This document shows positions 35,127-43,903 of a stretch of DNA of 64,000 nt, piece by piece; position 1 is the stretch's first letter, and every line of letters starts with the position of its first letter. The notes under the pieces are model-generated. The model did not search any database. It saw only the letters and a program-made list of their open reading frames with translations, and was not told the origin of the DNA. Origin of the DNA: Methylocapsa palsarum (GTDB taxonomy: Bacteria > Pseudomonadota > Alphaproteobacteria > Rhizobiales > Beijerinckiaceae); contig NZ_FOSN01000001.1 of the NCBI RefSeq assembly GCF_900114285.1, positions 496,001-560,000 of the forward strand, given 5' to 3'. Both the position numbers and the translations under genes were made by a program.

Positions 35127-36067
35127 TCCTCCTTGGCGGCATCCCGAGCGAAAGCCCGCTCGTCCTCCTCACCGAGGCGCTTGACGAACTCGGCGCCGAG
35201 TATCGCCTGTTCAACCAGCGCAAATGCGCCGATTGCGCGATCGATCTGCGCATCGACGGGGGCGGGGTGGACGGCGAGCTACAACTTCATGGCGAAACGT
35301 TCCGGCTCGGCGAGATCACGGCGATCTACTTCCGGCTCATGGACGACCGGCTGCTGCCGGAGCTGGACGGCGAACCTGAAGATTCGCCGGCCCGCCGCCA
35401 TGCCCGCGCCATCCACGACACGCTCTACCGCTGGCTCGAAGTCGCCGACGCCCGCGTCGTCAACCGCTCCGATCCACAAGGCTCCAACGGCTCGAAGCCC
35501 TATCAGGCCCAGCTGATCGCCAGCCATGGCTTCCGCGTGCCCGAAACCCTGATCAGCAACGATCCCGGCGAGGTCCTCGAATTCCGAAGGGAGCACGGCG
35601 CCATCATCTACAAGTCGATGAGCGGCGTGCGCTCGATCGTGAAGACTCTCGACGATGAAGACCTGGACAGGCTCGACAGCATCCGCTGGTGCCCGGTCCA
35701 GTTCCAGGCGCTCGTGCCCGGCGTCGACGTGCGCGTCCATGTGGTCGGCGAGGACGTTCACGCGACCGAAATCCTCAGCGACGTCACCGACTACCGCTAC
35801 GCCCGCCGCTCCGGCTCAGTCGCCACCTTGCGCGCGCGAACGCTCCCCGATGAACTGGCGGACCGGTGCGTCGCGCTGACCGCGGGGCTCGGGCTTGCGT
35901 TTTCGGGAATCGACCTGCGCATCGGACCGGACGGCGAAGCCACCTGTTTCGAGGTCAATCCCTCGCCCGCCTATTCTTATTATCAGGCCAACGCCGACCA
36001 GCCCATCGCGACGAGCCTCGCGCATTATCTGGCGGGACTTGGCGCTACGCCCGCACGATCGACATGA
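35123..36067 (+). CDS. RimK-like ATP-grasp ligase
   Basis: The 314-residue protein has a pre-ATP-grasp domain (1-110), the ATP-binding lysine in IIYKSMSGVR (Lys164), QFQALVPGVDVRVHVVG, and the metal-binding CFEVNPSPAYSYY (Glu277, Asn279). Such enzymes join a carboxylate to an amine using ATP. RimK adds glutamate, and MvdC/MvdD-type maturases form side-chain lactones or lactams in ribosomal peptides. The ATG overlaps the previous stop (ATGA). The operon with a Lys/Glu-rich repeat protein suggests cross-linking or tagging of that protein. Confidence 0.82.
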   Translation: MILLGGIPSESPLVLLTEALDELGAEYRLFNQRKCADCAIDLRIDGGGVDGELQLHGETFRLGEITAIYFRLMDDRLLPELDGEPEDSPARRHARAIHDTLYRWLEVADARVVNRSDPQGSNGSKPYQAQLIASHGFRVPETLISNDPGEVLEFRREHGAIIYKSMSGVRSIVKTLDDEDLDRLDSIRWCPVQFQALVPGVDVRVHVVGEDVHATEILSDVTDYRYARRSGSVATLRARTLPDELADRCVALTAGLGLAFSGIDLRIGPDGEATCFEVNPSPAYSYYQANADQPIATSLAHYLAGLGATPARST

Positions 36068-36396
36068 ACGGGACGTCGCGCGACATTGCGTTCATCATTT
36101 GCGGCGGCGATCCTCAACGTCAACACGATTGTCTCGACGCCATTCCCGCATCGACTCGAAAGCGCTCTCGCTCAAGACATGCAACGACAACGACAACGGC
36201 TCCGGCGATCCTGACATGAGCGCCGATAAGGATAGGGGACGAACTGAGACGGCCAAGGTTCGGCTCCCGCCGCCGCAAAATGACGAAAGCTTCATTTGAA
36301 GGTCGCCCGCGCCTCCTCTAACCCTGAGGCGCTGACCGGCATGACAAAGGTGGGGGCTGGTCATGCGATCGGGCATTCCACATCAGGAGCTTTTCC
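36068..36396. other. Intergenic region with no recognised gene
   Basis: I see no convincing coding sequence or repeat in this 329-bp gap between the ATP-grasp operon and the LTXXQ protein. AGGAG near its end serves the downstream gene. Confidence 0.4.
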
Positions 36397-37038
36397 ATGA
36401 AAACCCGTTTGCCTTTCGCCCTGGCTCTTCTGGCGTTCGCCGGCTCCGGCCTCGCCATCGCTGCGGCCAATGATCCGCAATCCTCCGCCCCGGCAAAGTC
36501 GGAAAATCATTTCGAGTTCACGCCGGCTGACCGCGCCGCCTTTTTCGACGCCCGCGTCGCGGCGATCCATACCGGATTGAAGCTGACGCCCGACCAGGAG
36601 AAGCTCTGGCCGCCGCTTGAAGCCGCCGTTCGCGCGGCCGCCAAAGCCGCGATGGAGCGGCGCGAGAAATGGGGCAACGCGCCACAGTCGGACAATATGA
36701 TCGACCGTCTGCGCAAGCACGGCGAAGGCGCCGTCGAGCGCGGCCAGAACATGCAGGCGATCGCCGCCGCCGCGGCGCCGCTCTATGCGACTTTAACGGA
36801 AGACCAGAAACATCGGCTGCCGGTGCTGATGCATGGAATGGGGCACGGCTTTCATCGCTTCGCGATGATGGACGGCCATCGCGCCGGCCCGATGGGCGAG
36901 CATATGGGCGATCATATGGGAATGCGCGGCGGCCATGAGGGAATGGAAGGTCCCGGCCACGACGGCATGCATGGGCATGAAGGGATGATGGAAGGCGGGC
37001 CGCGCCACGGGGACGACGGGCCGGACGACGATGAGTAA
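36397..37038 (+). CDS. Spy/LTXXQ-family periplasmic protein with His/Met-rich tail
   Basis: The 213-residue exported protein (signal about 1-23) has two LTxxQ motifs: LTPDQEKLWPPLE and LTEDQKHRLPVL. They lie in a helical domain like Spy/CpxP. The last 75 residues are packed with His, Met and Gly (GEHMGDHMGMRGGHEGMEG), a composition suited to Cu(I)/Ni binding. Related proteins act as envelope chaperones or metal sensors. AGGAG precedes the ATG. The tail is longer and richer in Met/His than usual, in my judgement. Confidence 0.82.
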   Translation: MKTRLPFALALLAFAGSGLAIAAANDPQSSAPAKSENHFEFTPADRAAFFDARVAAIHTGLKLTPDQEKLWPPLEAAVRAAAKAAMERREKWGNAPQSDNMIDRLRKHGEGAVERGQNMQAIAAAAAPLYATLTEDQKHRLPVLMHGMGHGFHRFAMMDGHRAGPMGEHMGDHMGMRGGHEGMEGPGHDGMHGHEGMMEGGPRHGDDGPDDDE

Positions 37039-37232
37039 ATCTCTTCAATAGACGATTCAGTTCAATAGATGACTGCGGAAGATGACCACGGATGGCGCGC
37101 TCGCCATCCGCATGGGCCGCAGGATGGCGACCAACATTCTGAATCCTTGTGTTGAATACGTGTGTTGTAAGGGCGGGGCCATGCTCAAAAATCGTAGATG
37201 GCTCGCTGTCCTGATTATAGCAAATAACCCGC

Positions 37233-38039
37233 TCACCCGCTTCCCTTCGCCCCCAACGCCCGCGCCATTTCGACGAATTCGCTCGGCATCATGATGATGG
37301 TCATCGTGTTCTGCTCGGCGCCGACCTCGGTGATCATCTGCATCCGGCGAAGTTCAAGCCCGGCCGGGCTTTGCATGATCGTCTCCGCCGCCTGACGCAG
37401 CAGCGCCGCCGCCTCGACCTCGGCCTGCGCCTTGATCTGGCGCGCGCGTTTCTCACGCTGCGCCTCGGCCTCCTGCGCCATCGCCCGCTGCATCGAATCA
37501 GGGATCTCGACATTGCGCATCTGCACGCGTTCGACCTTGACGCCCCAGGGTTCGGTGACGGCGTCGATCGAGGCGGCGAGAGCGGCTGAAATCGAGTCCT
37601 GATCCTTCAGCACGTCGTCGAGCGTATGCTGGCCGATGACGTTGCGCAGCGCGGTCACGGCGACGAGCACGACCGATTCGCCGACATTGGCGACCTCGAT
37701 CACCGAGCGGCTCGGATCGACGATCTTGCGCCAGATCACGGCGTTGATCTTGACCGGAACATTGTCGAGGGTGATCGCCTCCTGCTGCGCGACCTCGGTC
37801 GTCATGGTGCGCAGGTCCACCCGCCAGCGCCATTCAATGAACGGGATCAAAAAGAACAGACCCGGCCCCGCGGTGCGGACATATTTGCCAAGCCGGAAGA
37901 CAACCGCCCGCTCGTACTGGTTGGCGATGCGCAGGCCGAACAGGAGAAGCACGACGAGCGCGGCCAGCGCGATCCACTGCAAGGGAACGCCAGGTCCCAT
38001 CTCATAGGCAGAGGCAAAACCGTCGTTGTGGAACATCAT
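37233..38039 (-). CDS. Slipin / SPFH (band 7) family protein
   Basis: The 268-residue protein has one N-terminal helix (about 18-36) followed by the SPFH domain (QYERAVVFRLGKYVRTAGPGL, TLDNVPVKINAVIWRKIVDP) and a coiled-coil AEAQREKRARQIKAQAE. Slipins organise membrane microdomains and often pair with an NfeD protease partner; no nfeD is adjacent here. GGGAGG lies before two ATG codons (38039 and 38036), and either could be the start. Confidence 0.85.
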   Translation of the reverse strand: MMFHNDGFASAYEMGPGVPLQWIALAALVVLLLFGLRIANQYERAVVFRLGKYVRTAGPGLFFLIPFIEWRWRVDLRTMTTEVAQQEAITLDNVPVKINAVIWRKIVDPSRSVIEVANVGESVVLVAVTALRNVIGQHTLDDVLKDQDSISAALAASIDAVTEPWGVKVERVQMRNVEIPDSMQRAMAQEAEAQREKRARQIKAQAEVEAAALLRQAAETIMQSPAGLELRRMQMITEVGAEQNTMTIIMMPSEFVEMARALGAKGSG

Positions 38040-38072
38040 CGCCTCCCGCCGGGCTCGCCTTGCGCCGCCGCG

Positions 38073-38627
38073 CTACATGTGGGCTTTCCATTTGATCGAA
38101 CAGCCGATGGAGGCATGCTGATCCGGTGCCGCCTCGCCGCGAGTGATGGCGCGCATGGCCTCGACGAGTTCGCGGCGGGCGCCAGGGGGAGGCGGGTCGA
38201 TCCGGCCTTCGTCGAGACGGCCGCGATATTTCAGTTTCAGGTCGCGGCCGTAGCCGAAATAATCCGGCGTGCAGACCGCGCCATAGGCATGCGCGACTTT
38301 CTGTGATTCATCGTGAAGGTAGGGAAACGGAAACTCATGCGCTTTCGCAAATTTTTGCATGTTGGCGAAGGAATCCTCGGGATGCGTTGTGGCGTCGTTG
38401 GAGCAGATCGCGGCGAAGCCGATTCCCTCAGTCATTAATGTCCGGGCGTCCGCCACGAGCCGGTCGATGACGGCTTTGACATAGGGGCAATGGTTGCAGA
38501 TGAAGACGATCACGGTCCCTTTTTCGCCCGCGATATCGGCGAGGGCGTAGGTCTTTCCGTCCGTAGCGGGCAGGCGGAAGTCCGGCGCGGGAATGTTGAG
38601 AATGGTCGAGGCAACGGTTGCGGCCAT
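38073..38627 (-). CDS. Redoxin (AhpC/TSA-thioredoxin fold) protein
   Basis: The 184-residue protein has PAPDFRLPATDGKTYALADI and a CNHC redox pair (Cys44/Cys47) in VFICNHCPYVKAVIDRL. The complete C-terminal half includes VCTPDYFGYGRDLKLKYRGRLDEGR. It is a thiol-disulfide type protein of unknown partner. I chose the ATG at 38627; the frame is open upstream without family similarity. A truncated near-copy lies at 40037-40393. Confidence 0.85.
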   Translation of the reverse strand: MAATVASTILNIPAPDFRLPATDGKTYALADIAGEKGTVIVFICNHCPYVKAVIDRLVADARTLMTEGIGFAAICSNDATTHPEDSFANMQKFAKAHEFPFPYLHDESQKVAHAYGAVCTPDYFGYGRDLKLKYRGRLDEGRIDPPPPGARRELVEAMRAITRGEAAPDQHASIGCSIKWKAHM

Positions 38628-39031
38628 GGTGAGGATCCCTTGGGTCAGTCTCCAATATATCCGATATTTCCCGTCCGACTTAAGGCTCAGCTTGAATTTT
38701 AGGGCGATTACCGCGAGGAATTTTTCCTGATCTCCGCACGAGTTACCTGTTTTTCCATCGATATGGTCGCGCGCGCAAAATTCTTGAAAAAGCACAGTAT
38801 TCAAAATTACTCCTGCAAAGGTGCTCTTTGCGAAAACTTAATCCCGGAACCATCCAGATATCTAGAGCCGTGCGATATCTATTTTCACTCACAGTGATGA
38901 CAAAAATAACAACTGGTCATGCACTCAAAATTCTGTCTTAATTGTGTAGCGCGACGCGCCAAAATGGCCAAGTAAAGCCAAGTTCACGGTTCTTTCTTCT
39001 GGAATTGGTCGTGAAAGGGAGGAGATAAGAA
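38628..39031. other. AT-rich intergenic region
   Basis: This 404-bp stretch is visibly AT-richer than its neighbours and has no recognisable gene. It probably carries the promoter for the small secreted protein; GGAGGAG lies just before that ATG. Confidence 0.45.
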
Positions 39032-39259
39032 ATGAAGAAACTGATCATTTACAGATTTGCACTTGCGGCATCAGGAGCAGTGCTAGTAGGAATGTTTGCA
39101 ACACACGCTCAAGCCGTCGTCCCCGCCAACTATTCGCGAGCCTGCACGGAAGCGGTCGCGTCAGTTGACGCATCCCCCAGCTTCGTTGAGAAAGCGCTGT
39201 ATGCCCGTCGTGCAGCGCGCCGCACCGCTCGCCGGACAGTCCGTCGCCACACCTACTGA
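39032..39259 (+). CDS. Small secreted Arg-rich protein
   Basis: The 75-residue product has a clear signal peptide (about 1-28, cleavage near AQA-V). A short mature region follows with one cysteine, ending in an Arg-rich tail RRAARRTARRTVRRHTY. A strong GGAGGAGATAAG ribosome site precedes the ATG. The mature protein would be about 47 residues and strongly basic. Its function is unknown; nucleic-acid or envelope binding, or an antimicrobial-like role, are only guesses. Confidence 0.65.
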   Translation: MKKLIIYRFALAASGAVLVGMFATHAQAVVPANYSRACTEAVASVDASPSFVEKALYARRAARRTARRTVRRHTY

Positions 39260-39441
39260 ACCGTGACGATGGTAACTGCCGAACGCGGCAATTTCCAAAG
39301 CGAGTGTCGAGTGTATCAGATGGTTGCGGGCGAGCGCCCGCAGCCACTCCAACGACCAGCCTTCGAGTTCATCGTGGGGTCCCGTCGGCGGGGTATTTTG
39401 CGGTTGTAAGGAAAGCAAGCCTCGCCAAACACGCAGGTGTC

Positions 39442-40062
39442 ATGAGGCAAATTTTCGACTTTGTGAAAACAACGGTGCTCGGAGGAGCTATTTTTTTGCT
39501 CCCCTTCGCGGCAGTTCTCGTCATAGTCGTCAAGGCTGGCAAGATCGCTGTCGACAGTGTGGCGCCATTGGCGGAAAAACTTCCTCTCCCCAAAGGCGAG
39601 GCGGTTATCGCCGTCTATGTAATCGGGGCTTCATTGCTGGTGCTGGCGGCGTTCGCCGCAGGGCTGTTGGCGCAATCTTTGTCGATTAAAAAGGATGCAG
39701 TATCGTTCCTCGAAGACAAAGTCCTGAACAAACTGCCTCCCTACGTCGCGGTTCGTAAATACACTGATCGCTTGGCGGGGTTGGAGGCGAAGACAAATGA
39801 AGACCTCAAGCCGGTCCTGGTGCGCATGCAGAATGGATGGCAGGTTGGGTTCCTTGCCGACGCCTTCAACGACGGCCAAGTTGCCGTGTTTATGCCCGGC
39901 GCGCCTGACCCTTTGTCAGGAGTGGTGTGGATTGTCAGCGCCGACCACGTCAGCCTGCTCAATATATCTTATCAAGACGCACTTGCCTGCCTTGAACAGT
40001 CCGGGCGCGGCCTCGCCAATCTCTTGCCAAAAGATCTTACTTTGAAAAACAGAATTGACTGA
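39442..40062 (+). CDS. DUF502 family membrane protein
   Basis: The 206-residue protein has two N-terminal helices (about 8-30 and 55-80). A cytosolic or periplasmic domain follows with the DUF502 pattern: GWQVGFLADAF, VAVFMPGAPDPLSGVVWIV. Function is unknown in all members. I chose the ATG at 39442 (MRQIFDFVKTTVLGG) because it opens the first helix. It ends abruptly next to the truncated redoxin copy, which it overlaps at its 3' end on the other strand. Confidence 0.8.
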   Translation: MRQIFDFVKTTVLGGAIFLLPFAAVLVIVVKAGKIAVDSVAPLAEKLPLPKGEAVIAVYVIGASLLVLAAFAAGLLAQSLSIKKDAVSFLEDKVLNKLPPYVAVRKYTDRLAGLEAKTNEDLKPVLVRMQNGWQVGFLADAFNDGQVAVFMPGAPDPLSGVVWIVSADHVSLLNISYQDALACLEQSGRGLANLLPKDLTLKNRID

Positions 40063-40393
40063 GAGGCTCCCCTGATTCATCGTGCAGATAGGGGAAGGGA
40101 AAGCCGTGCGCCTTGGCGAAGGCCTGCATGGCGAAGGAATCCTCAGGATGGCTTGCGACGTCATTGGAGCAGATCGCCGCGAAGCCGATTCCTTCCGCGA
40201 TCAGCGCGCTTGCGTCCGTCACAAGCCGGTCGATGACGGCTTTGACGTAAGGGCAATTATTGCAGATGAAGACGATCACCGCGCCATTTTTACCCGCGAT
40301 GTCGGCGAGCGAATAGGATTTTCCGTCCGTGGCGGGCAGGGTGAAATCCGGCGCGGGCGTGTCGAGAACAATCGAGGTGACGGTCGCAGCCAT
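40037..40393 (-). pseudogene. Truncated duplicate of the redoxin gene
   Basis: Residues 1-104 closely follow the intact copy at 38073-38627, including PAPDFTLPATDGK and the CNNC pair. After PYLHDES the frame runs into unrelated sequence (GEPLSQFCFSK) that overlaps the 3' end of the DUF502 gene. About 80 C-terminal residues of the intact protein are missing. Homology to the intact copy begins at about 40073. It is probably inactive. Confidence 0.8.
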
Positions 40394-40609
40394 GGCTCGG
40401 CATTCTCCTGCGGCGGGCGGGCTCGCCTACCCACCAAGCGAGATGCAGCTTACATCGCCGGTAGGATGGTTGCAAACTGGGAGCGTGTGGTTGCAGGGAA
40501 GGCGCGCGCCAGCGTCAGGGCGCGCGCATTGTTGTATCTTGGTTGTATCTTGGAGTTATTGCGGAGAGAAGAATTCCTGTCGCCGCAGGATCAGCTTACC
40601 GCCGCGGAA

Positions 40610-40993
40610 TCATTGATCGCTGAAAACGGTCAGCAGAACTTTTCCCTTTTCACCGACGATGCAGATGAAATTCTGGGATTTGTCGGATTTCTTTTTTTCG
40701 ACGTTGACGTCCGCGAGAACGATCGCCTTGACGTCGGTGCTGGCGATCTTCGAATTAACCTTGATCAGTCTCACACTATCGAGGTCGAGAGTCACATCCT
40801 TGACGGCGGAAGAGCGTTCCTTCAGCGCAATCAGGCCGCTCGCCCGGCACACTTCGATTTCTGGGGCGAGAGATTTGTCTTCAGACCCCGATGAATTCGA
40901 GCTGTCTTGCGCAAGCGCTGTCCCTTGCATGAGCGCGAAGCCGATCATCGCGTTTATCGAAATCGCGGCAAGGATTGGCGTAAACTTCATCAT
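40610..40993 (-). CDS. Hypothetical secreted protein
   Basis: The roughly 127-residue product has a signal peptide (about 1-28, ending ALAQ). A polar stretch precedes a domain with CRASGLIALKERSSAVKDVTLDLDSV, then a cysteine in NFICIVGEKGKVLLTVFS, giving two cysteines that could pair. GGGGG precedes two ATG codons (40993, 40990). I do not recognise a family. Its codon usage is less GC-rich than most of the window. Confidence 0.6.
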   Translation of the reverse strand: MMKFTPILAAISINAMIGFALMQGTALAQDSSNSSGSEDKSLAPEIEVCRASGLIALKERSSAVKDVTLDLDSVRLIKVNSKIASTDVKAIVLADVNVEKKKSDKSQNFICIVGEKGKVLLTVFSDQ

Positions 40994-41215
40994 CGACCCC
41001 CTATTTTTTCTCTGATTGGCCTTGGAAATAGTGTTCTGCATCAATCACCAGGTTGAGAGATTGGTTATGATAAGAAATTTGGTCTGTTGCGCGGAATGAA
41101 TTGAAACCCCGGCTATGCGAGACAACATGTTTCGCCATGAGGGGAATAAGGCGAGCTCTCAGTGATCCGCTCGCTCGTAACTTCGTTGCGCCAAATTTTT
41201 CTTCATAACGCGAAA

Positions 41216-41446
41216 TCATCGCTTCGCGTGGGATTCGCCGATTTTTTCGGCCTGCTTCAACTCTTCCTTTTCATCGCCTTCGATCGCTCTCTTCGCCTCG
41301 TCGGCGGCGGGTTTCACTTTGCCGGAATGCGAAAATTTTTCGGTTTCCTCGTTGTATCGTCGCGCCGCCGAGCGATTGCCTTCACCTTCGTTTTCCTTTG
41401 CGTTTTCCTTTGAGTTCACTGTTGGGTTCATTGTCGCGTTAGCCAT
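41216..41446 (-). CDS. Small hydrophilic protein, possibly stress-related
   Basis: The 76-residue, highly charged protein has no hydrophobic segment. The block ENEGEGNRSAARRYNEETEKF followed by SGKVKPAADEAKRAIEGDE recurs in small Rhizobiales proteins of unknown role, which I recall as stress- or CsbD-like in composition. It has no cysteines. A CtrA-like TTAA-N7-CTAA lies 15 bp upstream of the ATG. Confidence 0.65.
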   Translation of the reverse strand: MANATMNPTVNSKENAKENEGEGNRSAARRYNEETEKFSHSGKVKPAADEAKRAIEGDEKEELKQAEKIGESHAKR

Positions 41447-41715
41447 GCTTTCGTCTCCAGTTAACGTGGAGCTAACGATCGACGAGCGTTTCGGTTCGAA
41501 ACTATTCCTGCTTGCGCGTTCGCCGATGAAAGGCGCCGCGGCGTGTGAATGCTGAATGTCGCAGGATGAAAATGATCCAGACGGCCTGTTGGACCCGCCT
41601 TCGGGGGCGTCGAAACAAGGATCTGTGACAATCCGGGCGGAATACTCAAAAAGGGAAACTCATGTCCCCGGTTCGCCGTCCAAGTGGGGCGCGGAGCGTC
41701 TGGAGACGCCCCAGC

Positions 41716-43569
41716 CTACTTCCGCCACCACGTATCCAGCGTCGCCCCGCCGGTGGGCGGCCCGTAATGCGGCAGCTGCTCCGGCCGCCCGAGCGCTGTC
41801 GACGCGGCCACCCATTGATCGGGCGAATGGAACAAAGGCACGATATAAAAGCCTGACAGGAGCACCCGGTCGTAGGCGCGCACGGCGGCGATGAAATCCT
41901 CCCGGCTGTTCGCCGACAGCATCGCCTCGATCATCGCGTCGGCGGCCGGCGACCTGACCCCGGCGAGATTGAACGAGGCTTCCTGGGACGCGCTGGCCGA
42001 GCCCCAGCGCGAGCGTTGTTCGTTGCCGGGCGAGGCCGAGGCCAGCCAGGAGCCGATCATCATGTCGAAATCGAATTTCTGGCGCCGCCGCTGGTACTGG
42101 ACCTCGTCGACGAGCCGGACTTTCACGCCGACGCCGATGCGGGCGAGCGAATCGGCGTAATTCAGCGCGAGGCGCTCCTGATTGCGGTCCTTGACCATGA
42201 TCTCGAAGGCGAGAGGCTCGCCGTCCTTGACGAGGCGTCCGCCGTCGAGGGCGTATCCGGCCGTCTGCAGGAGTTCGAGGGCGCGCCGTGGCTCCACTCG
42301 GTCCTGTCCCGACCCGCTGGTTTGCGCGGGACTCCACTCGCCTTTGAGAATATCCTCGCGGACAATTCCTGGAAAAGGCGCAAGAAGCTTGGTCTCGGCT
42401 GAACTCGCGGGGCGCCCGGTCGAGGCGAGTTCGGATTCGTCGAAAAAGCTTTTCGTCCGTCTGTAGAGACCGTCGTAGAGATTGGCGTTGATCCACTCGA
42501 AGTCGAACAGAAGCCCGAGCGCCTCGCGGACACGCACGTCGGCGAAAAGGGGCCGGCGCATATTGAAGACGAAGCCTTCCATGCCCTTGGGGCCGCCGCT
42601 CGGCAGGGCGGCGCGCGTCATGCGATGATCGCGCATGGCGGGAAAATCGTATCCGGTCGTCCAGCGCCCGGGATTCGTCTCCTCGCGAAAATCGAGCAGC
42701 CCGGTGCGGAACGCCTCGAACAGACTGTTCGAGTCGCGGAAATATTCGATGTCGATCTCGTCGAAATTGAAGAGGCCGCGGCGGATCGGCAGATCCTTCG
42801 CCCAGTAATCAGGATCGCGGCGCAGGATCAGGCGTTCGCCCGGCTTGACGGAGACGATCTTGTAAGGCCCGGAGCCGGTCGGGATGTCGAGGCTTGCGTC
42901 GTCGAATTTGACCGGATCGATTTTGTGGCGCGCCAGGACCGGCATCAGCGCGAGCGTCAGCGGCATTTCCCGGTCTCTCGCCCCGCCGAGTTCGTAATGC
43001 ACCGTCTGCGGGTCGGGCGTGTCGATCGACTTCACCAGGGAATAGGCCGCGCGCTGCTGCGGGCGCCCCCTCGTTTTGAGGAGTTCGAATGTGAACCGGA
43101 CGTCCGCCGAGGTGATCGGCGCGCCGTCGGAAAAATGGGCGCGCGGGTTGAGCCTGAACGTGACGGACGAGCGGTCGGGGCCGGTCTCGATCGATTGCGC
43201 AATCAGGCCGTAAAGGGTGAAAGGCTCGTCGAGCGAGCGGGTCATCAGGGTTTCGAACACGTTGCCGTTGAGCCCTTGAGCCGTTGACCCAGCTTTGAGG
43301 TTGAACGGATTGAGGCTGTCGAACGCGCCGAGAAACCCGATCGCGAGCCGCCCGCCTTTCGGCGCGTTCGGGTTGGCGTAGGGAAGGTGATCGAAATCGG
43401 CCGGCAGGGCCGGTTCGCCATGCATCGCGATCGCCGGACGGGGGCCCTCGAGGGCGGCGGGTTCCGCTCCGGCGCCATTCACGCCCGCCGCGAAGACCAC
43501 GAACATCGCGCAGAAAACGAATATCGCGCGCAAGATGCGGCGGGCGGCCCGAATCAATTGCGTGTTCAT
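41716..43569 (-). CDS. ABC transporter peptide-binding protein (YejA-like, SBP family 5)
   Basis: The 617-residue exported protein has a signal peptide (about 1-36) and full SBP_bac_5 architecture: MHGEPALPADFDHLPYANPN, SLNPFNLKAGSTAQGL, HFSDGAPITSADVRFTFELL and SGPYKIVSVKPGERLIL. It would deliver oligopeptides such as microcin C-like compounds or murein peptides to a Yej-type transporter. No permease or ATPase gene is adjacent. I chose the ATG at 43569 for its signal peptide; the frame is open to 43878. Confidence 0.88.
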   Translation of the reverse strand: MNTQLIRAARRILRAIFVFCAMFVVFAAGVNGAGAEPAALEGPRPAIAMHGEPALPADFDHLPYANPNAPKGGRLAIGFLGAFDSLNPFNLKAGSTAQGLNGNVFETLMTRSLDEPFTLYGLIAQSIETGPDRSSVTFRLNPRAHFSDGAPITSADVRFTFELLKTRGRPQQRAAYSLVKSIDTPDPQTVHYELGGARDREMPLTLALMPVLARHKIDPVKFDDASLDIPTGSGPYKIVSVKPGERLILRRDPDYWAKDLPIRRGLFNFDEIDIEYFRDSNSLFEAFRTGLLDFREETNPGRWTTGYDFPAMRDHRMTRAALPSGGPKGMEGFVFNMRRPLFADVRVREALGLLFDFEWINANLYDGLYRRTKSFFDESELASTGRPASSAETKLLAPFPGIVREDILKGEWSPAQTSGSGQDRVEPRRALELLQTAGYALDGGRLVKDGEPLAFEIMVKDRNQERLALNYADSLARIGVGVKVRLVDEVQYQRRRQKFDFDMMIGSWLASASPGNEQRSRWGSASASQEASFNLAGVRSPAADAMIEAMLSANSREDFIAAVRAYDRVLLSGFYIVPLFHSPDQWVAASTALGRPEQLPHYGPPTGGATLDTWWRK

Positions 43570-43903
43570 CGCTCGGTCAGCGCCCGCTGCGCCGCCGCCG
43601 CCGTCGCCTTTGGCGGCCGCTCCGGGGCAAATTGGAAATCCTGGAATGCTGTTGCGCATTTTTTTCCCGAACTCAAGCGCCGTGCGACCGGCCGAACAAG
43701 CGCAATTCCAGCGGCGTAACCCAGACCAGCAGTCAAATCTGTGACATTTCAAAGCGTGAAGCATATGGCGTTCTTGACGCGGCCTGGAATGTCGGCTTTG
43801 TCTCCTCGCGGTTACTGCGGCGCTTCTTGAACGAGGACCTCCGCCGGTCGGCGTCGATTTCCTGCCCGGCCTTTTCAAGATCGATCGTTTGAAAGGATAT
43901 CGT
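43570..43903. other. Divergent promoter region, no gene seen
   Basis: This 334-bp gap separates the divergent peptide-binding protein and IalB genes. I see no element, repeat or coding sequence that I can support. Confidence 0.4.

Noticed and set aside
36150-36175. CGAAAGCGCTCTCG considered as a twelfth palindromic element
   Set aside because: Only about ten bases match the element end and there is no hairpin or second module nearby.
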